In this document: in pieces, positions 1 to 5,256 of the stretch | How the letters are laid out: each line of letters begins with the position of its first letter | How positions within the stretch are numbered: the first letter of the stretch is position 1 | Assembly: GCA_947176875.1 (NCBI GenBank) | Contig: CAMWSI010000080.1 | Span: 1-5,256 of the forward strand | DNA from: an uncultured Bacteroidales bacterium | Lineage (GTDB): Bacteria; Bacteroidota; Bacteroidia; Bacteroidales; P3 | Direction of reading: 5' to 3' | DNA length: 5,256 bases | Notes under the pieces: model-generated | The model's database searches: none | What the model saw: only the letters and a program-made list of their open reading frames with translations | Told to the model about the DNA's origin: nothing | Program-made: the position numbers and the translations under genes

Positions 1-120
1 GTTTCCGGCAGTGGGGATAGCCGGAGCGTTATGGCGGCAACCGGTCAGCAGGGTGCATAGCAATAATCCGTAAAACGTGTATTTTAACGGGGCGAATGAG
101 GTTATGTCGGGTCGTTTCAT
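1..120 (-). CDS. Predicted lipoprotein, N-terminal part only (runs off left edge)
   Basis: This short open frame is cut by the window edge after 40 codons. It encodes a typical lipoprotein signal: a charged start (MKRPD), a hydrophobic stretch around residues 15-25 and the lipobox LLTGC, with the lipidated cysteine at residue 28. The mature part begins CRHNAPAIPTAGN. The protein should be exported and anchored to a membrane by lipid. I chose the ATG at 118-120 because an A-rich stretch (AAAAATAAAAG) lies just upstream, as is common before Bacteroidetes starts. An in-frame ATG at 142-144 would add eight residues (MKNKSLPD) and is a real alternative. The start lies 60 bp after the stop of the preceding membrane-protein gene, on the same strand and with no terminator between, so it is probably the fourth gene of the operon. 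The family cannot be told from 40 residues. Given its neighbours it could be another haem/propeller or helical-repeat lipoprotein, but that is a guess. Confidence 0.8.
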   Translation of the reverse strand, partial: MKRPDITSFAPLKYTFYGLLLCTLLTGCRHNAPAIPTAGN

Positions 121-180
121 ATCGGGTAGGCTTTTATTTTTCATCCATCAAGACGTCAATCGGCGGGCGAAGCCCCTGCG

Positions 181-2040
181 TCAATGTACCAGGGGTTCCG
201 TTCCCCCGCTCTGGTCCGCCCTCTCGGTGACGGGATCTATATTCTTTAGGTACAGGTAGAAAAAGGCGTAACTGTTTTCGTATTTTTCGAAAAACGCTTC
301 AGGGCGGAGCCGTCCGGTTTCGAAATTCCATTTTTCCTGCAGGAAGTTTTCGAACCGCTTGATGACGGCCGGATTGAAACGGAAGTCCTCCAGGCCTTTC
401 ATGCCTTCTTCCACAATGGTGAAGGCTGTCTGATGGAGTCCGTATTCCATGTAGAGCAGCATGGCCTCCTGTGCGTAAATCGGCAGTTCCCGGTATCCGT
501 ATCCTAAGCGGCGGTAGAGTTTCAATACCTCGTAGGCGGCCGGCAGGTTTTTGTCTAACAGATGTTGCATGAGCAGGTATTCCGCCACATGGAAGTTATG
601 CGGATGCGTGGCCAAAAGATGGGCCATTTCGGCCCGTGGATTCTTGCCGCTGACGTCGGGCGGAACAGGACTGATTTCGTCGCGTTTGTGCCGGATGAGC
701 GCGGCGGTCGGGTCGGTGTCCGCATGAAGGCGTGTCGTATCCGCCGCGGTATCGGTCGCGTCGGGTCGGTTCAAAGCCATGATGCTTTCCGCCCACGAGC
801 GGTAAAACAGCGTGTGGCGAAGCAGATAGAGGTATTTGTCGGCTAATCCGTATTGATTCAGGCAGACTTGCGTGAGCGCGAGCGTCGGGAGGACGTCGGC
901 GCGCAGGCCGTCCCGCTCGATGATATTCACCCCCTCGAACGCTGCGGCCGTAAGGGCGCCCGTTTCCCAATAAAACTGTTGGTAGATCGGGTCGTAGTAA
1001 GATACCATCGGCGTCGGGCAATGGAAAAGGGAGGCCATTTCCGGCAACGTGCCGTACATGAGGAAACGGTTGTTGAGTTCGCCGCTCATGAGCAATGCCA
1101 GTTTTGTGGCTTCGGCCAGATGGCGGCGGAAATACTGTTCGCCCGGACTGAGATCGGGCCGGTAAGGGGCACGGCCGGAAAACCAATAGCGGTCGGCCTG
1201 TTTCAAGGCTTCCCGATAATCGCCCCGCCGTAAGGCCCGCCAGGTTTTTTGATAACTCAGATAAAGTTTCCAGTCTTTGGATATGCCGTTCTGATGCCAG
1301 TTGAGGATGGCGTACGCATCGCATGCCTTGGGTAGCGGTTGCCGGCTGATGGCGGTCCAAATGAAAGGGAGCGTCAGCCAATACAGACAAAGGATGCCGA
1401 ACCGCAACAGGCGGCCGGTGCGCGGTGTGGCGACCGGATTGCCGGAACGGCCGTTTGCGGCAGGCCTTGTCCAATACAGACCGCAGTAGCCTGCGATAAA
1501 GAACAGGAACGGGAAGAACCCCATGCTCATGATGACGGCTGTCCCGCCGAGCCAGACGCGCCACATGCGGGTGCGTCCGTCCCGTCCGCCGCTCCATACG
1601 CAGAGCCAGAGGGCGGTAAGCAGTCCCCAATGCAGGCCGGGCGGAAATTTCGGACTGACGGTCGCGAACAGGAACAGGGCGGTTGCGAGCGGATAGACCA
1701 TCGCGCCGCGCCATACAGCCGATAGGCCTGTGCGCCGTCCGTAGCGGTACCAGCCGAACAGCCACAATCCGAAAGCCGGTAGCAAGACGGCATAGATACC
1801 GGCCGCATGATAGTAAAACTGTGAGAAAAACACGTGCAGGAACAAGGCGCCGTTACCGTTTACCGGCGCGCCCGGATAGTGCCATTCCCCGAACGGCCAG
1901 AACCGTTTGAGCAGGTCGGCCGTATAGACGAACAGGTATTTCCCTTCTTCGTTGGCGAAATGCGCCTCGAAGCAGGCGATGAAGACGGTCGCGACGGCCG
2001 TACATAGTAAAAAGGCCGCCAATTCGTAATATCGTTTCAT
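181..2040 (-). CDS. Polytopic membrane protein with helical-repeat C-terminal domain (DUF6057-like)
   Basis: The 619-residue product has a membrane half and a soluble half. Hydrophobic segments are visible near residues 7-24, 64-98 (one or two passes), 112-128, 135-150, 163-190 and 211-231, so six or seven passes. From about residue 260 the chain is soluble and rich in Tyr, Leu and amphipathic helices, with a TPR-like look (RRGDYREALKQADRYW at 271-286, PIYAQEAMLLY at 520-530). A Thr/Asp/Ala/Pro-rich linker at about 422-468 splits this domain. From memory this matches the DUF6057 proteins of Bacteroidales, whose function is unknown; I have no search result. I start at the ATG at 2038-2040 because MKRYYE leads straight into the first membrane segment. 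An in-frame ATG at 2167-2169 would add 43 polar residues and overlap the upstream gene by 38 bp. The gene sits 91 bp after the haem-lipoprotein gene and is probably co-transcribed. The soluble domain is paralogous to the 378-residue lipoprotein of this operon. No catalytic motif was seen. Confidence 0.88.
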   Translation of the reverse strand: MKRYYELAAFLLCTAVATVFIACFEAHFANEEGKYLFVYTADLLKRFWPFGEWHYPGAPVNGNGALFLHVFFSQFYYHAAGIYAVLLPAFGLWLFGWYRYGRRTGLSAVWRGAMVYPLATALFLFATVSPKFPPGLHWGLLTALWLCVWSGGRDGRTRMWRVWLGGTAVIMSMGFFPFLFFIAGYCGLYWTRPAANGRSGNPVATPRTGRLLRFGILCLYWLTLPFIWTAISRQPLPKACDAYAILNWHQNGISKDWKLYLSYQKTWRALRRGDYREALKQADRYWFSGRAPYRPDLSPGEQYFRRHLAEATKLALLMSGELNNRFLMYGTLPEMASLFHCPTPMVSYYDPIYQQFYWETGALTAAAFEGVNIIERDGLRADVLPTLALTQVCLNQYGLADKYLYLLRHTLFYRSWAESIMALNRPDATDTAADTTRLHADTDPTAALIRHKRDEISPVPPDVSGKNPRAEMAHLLATHPHNFHVAEYLLMQHLLDKNLPAAYEVLKLYRRLGYGYRELPIYAQEAMLLYMEYGLHQTAFTIVEEGMKGLEDFRFNPAVIKRFENFLQEKWNFETGRLRPEAFFEKYENSYAFFYLYLKNIDPVTERADQSGGTEPLVH

Positions 2041-2131
2041 GTTTCGGTTGTTCTTTAGCAGTACGTAAAGGCGTTCATGATTCCGCGGCGTCCGGTTTCC
2101 CGTCGCGATAGCCTTCGCGTATCCGGCTTGT

Positions 2132-3808
2132 CTAATGTCCTGCGTTTGCTTGCCGTCCGTCTCTTTCATAATCGGCGGCGAAATGGCGCATGTCTATCGG
2201 TTCCGCATGACCTCGTGCGGCTTCGGCCCATTCTGCCAAAGTAAAGGGCGCCGCTTCGCGGTTCAGGACCGGAAATAAAAACGTACGCAGTTGTTTCGTA
2301 TAAAAATCGCCCGTTGCCTGCGGCAGGACGAAAGGCGCGTGGAAACGGCCGTTCCGGTCGAAATGGCTGATATATATGGCGGCCACGCTTCCGTTGATCC
2401 GTTTGCTGCCGAAGACCATCCAGCGGCCGTTGCTACTGAACTGATGCGACTTATCGCCGTCCGGAGACGAGAGGGCCGGAATGTCCGCCAAAGGACACAA
2501 GCCGCCGGTCGCGCTGTCGCGCCGGCTCAAATCCATCAATACCAGTTCGCCGCCGTTCTGCGACGGGAAAGATCCCATGGGCAACCGTGTCGCGACGAGA
2601 TACCGTCCGCTCGGATCGATGGCCGGCAGGCTCAGACTGCCGGTGCTGTCCGCGCATACGGTATAGGGAGCCGAAAACGTACGGGCGGCCGTATCGAAGT
2701 CCATGGCGGCGATATGGTAGCGGAAGCGTCTCAGATTCTCCACCAGGGAAAGCGTATCGTCGAAACGTATTTTATCGGCCCGGCAGAAATAAACGCGTTG
2801 TCCGTCCGGTGCCCAGACGGGGAAAGAAATTTCATAGCGGGCGTTGTGTTCCGCCGCGGCGGTTTCATCGCCGGGGGCGGGTAACAACCGGTTGCGTTCC
2901 AAATCGTAAACGAGTAGGCGTCCCAGCGTATCGGCGATCAGGTCTTGGGTTTTATAGACATTGGTATGTGGAAAGACCTGTATGCGCGCGGAAGAAAACG
3001 CGATGTAGCGTTGCGAGGGATGCCAGGCCGGATAGGCCAGCCGCAAACCGGGAAAGCCGTCCGGCAGGTTGATTTTTCGAAAGGCGCCGTCGGCGAACAG
3101 CAGGGTTCCGCCCGAGCCGCCGCGTAAGTGTATGCTCATGCAGGCCGCATCGTTTTGGGCCGAAGCGTGGCAATTGAAACATTGACCGTCCGTGAGACGG
3201 TTGTCCATCAGCAGGCGTTTGTCGAAATTCTCCGTACAACGTTCCTCGGCTTCCAGATATTTGCACGGATTCTCGTCATAAGCGCTGAGCCGGTAAATCA
3301 GATAAGGGTCGATGGGATAGGCCGACACCTGCCAGCGGATGCTGAACGCGGAATCGGCGGCTTCGGGTAGCAGAGTGTCGCTGTAGCCGACGGGACGGCC
3401 CTGCCGGTCGTAGAAACCGAGGCTTACGTGGCCGCCCGCCGCCTTTTGCAGGCAACGATGCCATTCTTCAAGCGGGAACACGCATTGAAGGAAACCGTCT
3501 TTTTTCCGTAACTTCACGTCCAGGGCGTCGGCTGGCGCGCCTCCCTCCGGCGTACCCGCCCCGAATGCCTGCAACCGTACCGTCGCGGCCTGCGGCAACC
3601 GGATGTCCGAAACGATGAAGTTGAGCGGCGCGATATTGACGGGAATCACGATGTCGTCCGCGGTGTAATCCGGAAAGACCGGCGCGCCGCCGGCTGTCGC
3701 CGCCGGCCATGCCGCCTGCGGTTTCCGCGAGCAGGCGGTCGGGAACAACACGCCCGATAGACCTATCAGGCAAGCTGTCAGAAAGCAGGATAGTGTCAGG
3801 CGTTTCAT
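2132..3808 (-). CDS. Predicted haem c-binding lipoprotein with TolB/PD40-like beta-propeller repeats
   Basis: The 558-residue product starts with a signal sequence (MKRLTLSCFLTACLIGLSGVL). A cysteine at residue 26 in FPTACSRK is a likely lipidation site, although Pro at -3 makes the lipobox atypical. Residues 45-165 look like a beta-rich domain. One CxxCH motif, CFNCH, lies at residues 210-214 (bases 3167-3181) and predicts covalent haem c attachment outside the cytoplasm with His214 as the proximal ligand. Downstream come at least four TolB/PD40-type blade motifs with the pattern W-x-P-x-x-x-x-x-x-F: near residues 258-272 (AYPAWHPSQRYIAFS), 328-341 (SFPVWAPDGQRVYF), 393-406 (SLPAIDPSGRYLVA) and 454-467 (SHQFSSNGRWMVFG). 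The mature chain has ten cysteines, including C109/C119 and C182/C191, that could form disulfides. Relatives in Bacteroidales are, as I recall, often labelled cytochrome c biosynthesis or TolB-like proteins; direct binding of haem fits the sequence better than a biogenesis role. The start overlaps the stop of the upstream gene (ATGA). The substrate or redox partner is unknown. Confidence 0.92.
   Translation of the reverse strand: MKRLTLSCFLTACLIGLSGVLFPTACSRKPQAAWPAATAGGAPVFPDYTADDIVIPVNIAPLNFIVSDIRLPQAATVRLQAFGAGTPEGGAPADALDVKLRKKDGFLQCVFPLEEWHRCLQKAAGGHVSLGFYDRQGRPVGYSDTLLPEAADSAFSIRWQVSAYPIDPYLIYRLSAYDENPCKYLEAEERCTENFDKRLLMDNRLTDGQCFNCHASAQNDAACMSIHLRGGSGGTLLFADGAFRKINLPDGFPGLRLAYPAWHPSQRYIAFSSARIQVFPHTNVYKTQDLIADTLGRLLVYDLERNRLLPAPGDETAAAEHNARYEISFPVWAPDGQRVYFCRADKIRFDDTLSLVENLRRFRYHIAAMDFDTAARTFSAPYTVCADSTGSLSLPAIDPSGRYLVATRLPMGSFPSQNGGELVLMDLSRRDSATGGLCPLADIPALSSPDGDKSHQFSSNGRWMVFGSKRINGSVAAIYISHFDRNGRFHAPFVLPQATGDFYTKQLRTFLFPVLNREAAPFTLAEWAEAARGHAEPIDMRHFAADYERDGRQANAGH
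3805..3808 (-). promoter_or_regulatory. ATGA stop/start overlap (translational coupling)
   Basis: On the minus strand the four bases ATGA contain both the TGA stop of the 378-residue lipoprotein gene and the ATG start of the haem-lipoprotein gene. This fixes the start of the second gene and indicates that the two are made from one message, with the second probably translated by ribosomes finishing the first. No separate Shine-Dalgarno sequence is evident. Confidence 0.85.
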
Positions 3809-4941
3809 TGTATCTGTCCGAGTAAAAAGTGATACGTATAAGTGGCCGCATGGCGTCGTGTCATGGTTTCAAACGGCAACGCGCCCAGCTTCAGCATTTC
3901 GAAGTCTTGGAGCACTTTGGCCACGCGTTGCTCCATGGCCGGCGACAACCGCAACGCCTCGCGCGTCAGGCCCGCCGCTTCCAGCGCTTCCGCATGGGAC
4001 GCGTCCGAAGCGTAAATCAGCGCGGCTTCCTGCAGATAGTCCGGTATCGGTCTTCCTTGCCGCCGGTAGGTCGCGAGCAGGACCGGCACTTGGGCCAGAT
4101 CTTTTTCCAGCAGGCAAAGCAACGTGTAGTAATCGGTCAGGCGGGGATTCGGGCAGAACGCTCCGTGCGGATCCGGATTTTCCATGGCATGGCGGAAAAC
4201 GGCTTTCACATAACCGTCCATGAACGTTTCGTCCGGAAGCGGACCGGCAAGTTCCGGGTCTGTCAATGGCTGTGGCCGTGTTCCGTCGGGTGTATCGGGT
4301 CGGGTCGCCGCTTTCATGCAACTGTCCGTCACGATTTTGTACCACGGATCACACCAGCGTCGTGTCTTGCCGTTTTGACGGAACGCCTGCAGATAGGTTT
4401 GCGCTATCCGGTATTGGCGTGTCCGCATATAGATGTCGAACAGCAGGTTCACGGTTTCCCGGGTCCAGCCCCGGTCTTCCGCATGCCATAGCACGATCGG
4501 CAGGGCGGGACCGTAGAGCCCCATCTCATGATAGAGGCGGGCGTAAGCGTAACAGTGTCGGTCCACGAGGGGTAACGGCGCGGGGAACATCACGCCCATT
4601 TCCCGTACCGGATAATAGGCCAGAAACCGACGGTTCAGATTGTCCGTCATCAGGAGGCAGAGACGGGTATAGGCGCTGATTTCCCAACGTAAGGCCATGG
4701 CCTCTTCCGATGGATGTGCTTTTTCGACGGCATGTTTTTCGTAGAATCGGTCGGCCGCCGCCAATCCGTTTTCGAAATCCCCTCGATAGACGGCGTTCCG
4801 TAAACTGTCAAGGCAACGCTCTTCAGGACTGCGACAGGCCGAAACCGTCAGGCCGAGTCCCGCAATCAACCCGAACCGGATGAAAAAAACAATTGTACGG
4901 TTCAGGTTGCAAAGTTTTCCTATCGCGTTGCAGATGTTCAT
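3805..4941 (-). CDS. Predicted lipoprotein, helical-repeat, paralogue of the DUF6057-like soluble domain
   Basis: The 378-residue product has a long signal sequence. Arg15 precedes a hydrophobic core (residues 17-34) and the lipobox VSAC, which places the lipid on Cys36; the mature part begins CRSPEE. The rest is predicted soluble, helical and Tyr/Leu-rich, with TPR-like character and no recognised catalytic motif. It aligns along its length with residues 270-596 of the membrane protein encoded two genes downstream: RGDF at 53-56 against RGDY, LLMTDNLNRRFLAY at 96-109 against LLMSGELNNRFLMY, and PDYLQEAALIY at 300-310 against PIYAQEAMLLY. A Pro/Thr/Asp-rich linker at about 208-238 sits where the paralogue also has one. 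It is the first gene of the operon, behind a Bacteroidetes-type promoter, and overlaps the haem-lipoprotein gene by four bases. The ATG at 4939-4941 is the only ATG before the hydrophobic core. A scaffold or partner-binding role is likely; the exact function is unknown. Confidence 0.9.
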   Translation of the reverse strand: MNICNAIGKLCNLNRTIVFFIRFGLIAGLGLTVSACRSPEERCLDSLRNAVYRGDFENGLAAADRFYEKHAVEKAHPSEEAMALRWEISAYTRLCLLMTDNLNRRFLAYYPVREMGVMFPAPLPLVDRHCYAYARLYHEMGLYGPALPIVLWHAEDRGWTRETVNLLFDIYMRTRQYRIAQTYLQAFRQNGKTRRWCDPWYKIVTDSCMKAATRPDTPDGTRPQPLTDPELAGPLPDETFMDGYVKAVFRHAMENPDPHGAFCPNPRLTDYYTLLCLLEKDLAQVPVLLATYRRQGRPIPDYLQEAALIYASDASHAEALEAAGLTREALRLSPAMEQRVAKVLQDFEMLKLGALPFETMTRRHAATYTYHFLLGQIQ

Positions 4942-4958
4942 CAGAATAAGCTATACTG

Positions 4959-4990
4959 CAAATTTAGTGCAAATCGGGTATTTTAACAAG
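4959..4990 (-). promoter_or_regulatory. Bacteroidetes-type sigma-70 promoter of the lipoprotein/haem operon
   Basis: On the minus strand, CTTG at 4990-4987 is followed after exactly 20 bp by TAAATTTG at 4966-4959. The known Bacteroides consensus is TTTG, 19-21 bp, TAnnTTTG, so the -7 box is a full match and the -33 box matches three of four bases. Transcription should start around 4953-4955, leaving a leader of only about 12-14 bases before the ATG at 4941. The motif is the only good match I found in the 170-bp gap between the histone-like gene and the operon. The start site is inferred, not observed. Confidence 0.7.
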
Positions 4991-5052
4991 GAGCGTGCCA
5001 GGGCCGTAGGGCGGCTTTGCACCATGTCTGTCCGGCAATTCAGGGACAGTAT

Positions 5053-5089
5053 AAAAAAAGCGGCGAAACCCTCTTGGGTCGCCGCTTTT
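5053..5089 (-). terminator. Intrinsic terminator of the histone H1-like gene
   Basis: A hairpin with arms GCGGCGA (5060-5066) and TCGCCGC (5079-5085) is extended inward by CCC/GGG (5069-5071 with 5076-5078) around a TCTT loop, with a two-base AA bulge. Read on the minus strand it is followed by seven T residues (5059-5053), and its upstream flank is AAAA. It begins 22 bases after the stop codon of the histone-like gene and precedes the promoter of the next operon, so it separates the two transcription units. On the plus strand only four T residues follow, so termination in that direction would be weaker, and no plus-strand gene needs it. Confidence 0.92.
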
Positions 5090-5111
5090 CAAGCATCTTT
5101 TGGGACGACAA

Positions 5112-5256
5112 TTATTTCTTGCTGTCGGCGATGCTGGTGCTACGGAATTCTTTGAACAATTTGGTCAATTCCAAAGAAGCCTTGCGGGCACGGGCGCCGG
5201 CGGCTTTGTTACATTTTTCAACCAAAGCGCTGGCATTCGCAGTGAAAGCGTCCAAC
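5112..5256 (-). CDS. Histone H1-like (Hc1-type) DNA-binding protein, C-terminal part
   Basis: The frame enters from the right edge and ends with TAA at 5112-5114, giving the last 47 residues of a small protein. The segment includes VEKCNKAAGARARKASLEL and ends FRSTSIADSKK. The Lys/Arg/Ala-rich core NKAAGARARKASLELTKLFKEFR is the hallmark of the roughly 58-residue histone H1-like proteins of Bacteroidales, so about eleven N-terminal residues, including the start, lie outside the window. By family knowledge it is a basic, helical protein that binds DNA in the nucleoid, usually highly expressed. Lysine codons and the helix-forming composition fit a normal intact C-terminus. It is followed closely by a strong terminator and is therefore probably a separate transcription unit from the lipoprotein/haem operon downstream. 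Confidence 0.9.
   Translation of the reverse strand, partial: LDAFTANASALVEKCNKAAGARARKASLELTKLFKEFRSTSIADSKK

Noticed and set aside
165..175. GGGC-GAA-GCCC mini-hairpin just after the membrane-protein stop codon
   Set aside because: The stem is only four base pairs and no T-tract follows on the minus strand, so it is not a credible terminator; the lipoprotein start follows shortly.
596..1765. Long 389-codon open frame on the minus strand within the membrane-protein gene
   Set aside because: Its translation is Arg/Pro/His-rich with no hydrophobic or domain pattern, typical of an out-of-frame shadow in GC-rich coding DNA. The main frame has clear membrane segments and a paralogue.
2291..2884. 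197-codon open frame on the plus strand opposite the haem-lipoprotein gene
   Set aside because: No family features; it lies wholly opposite the blade motifs of the convincing minus-strand protein.
3829..4491. 220-codon open frame on the plus strand opposite the 378-residue lipoprotein gene
   Set aside because: The composition is Arg/Gln/His-rich without recognisable motifs, and the opposite strand has a signal sequence, lipobox and paralogue support. It is an antisense shadow.
4880..5155. 91-codon plus-strand frame spanning the intergenic region
   Set aside because: It reads through the promoter and terminator and into the antisense of the histone-like gene; the translation has no coherent character.
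1..5256. Search for CRISPR arrays, tRNA or rRNA genes, insertion sequences and tandem repeats
   Set aside because: No regularly spaced repeats, transposase-like protein, terminal repeats or structured RNA pattern were seen by eye on either strand.

Overview
The window looks like chromosomal DNA of an anaerobic gut- or oral-type member of the Bacteroidales. Four things point that way. There is a short histone H1-like (Hc1-type) protein at the right edge. A Bacteroidetes-type promoter (TTG, 20 bp, TAAATTTG) precedes the main operon. Gene starts lack Shine-Dalgarno sequences. The encoded proteins resemble families I know mainly from Bacteroidales: DUF6057-like membrane proteins and TolB-like propeller lipoproteins with a cytochrome c motif. 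The DNA is fairly GC-rich for the group, so I do not assign a genus.

All credible genes lie on the minus strand; reading in transcription order runs from right to left. At the right edge is the 3' part of the histone H1-like gene, closed by a strong intrinsic terminator. A 170-bp intergenic stretch follows and carries the promoter of the next operon. The operon encodes: (1) a 378-residue predicted lipoprotein with a helical-repeat look; (2) a 558-residue predicted lipoprotein with one CxxCH haem-binding motif followed by TolB/PD40-type beta-propeller repeats, joined to gene 1 by an ATGA overlap; (3) a polytopic membrane protein of about 619 residues with a large helical-repeat C-terminal domain; and (4) the first 40 codons of another predicted lipoprotein, running off the left edge. 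No terminator is seen inside the operon.

The main observation is that the soluble domain of gene 3 and the whole mature part of gene 1 are co-linear paralogues. They share motifs at nearly constant offset, and both are interrupted at a similar place by a Pro/Asp/Thr-rich linker. The haem lipoprotein is thus sandwiched between a membrane-anchored and a lipid-anchored version of the same domain. I infer an envelope-located complex with a covalently bound haem c. Its substrate and biochemical role cannot be read from the sequence.
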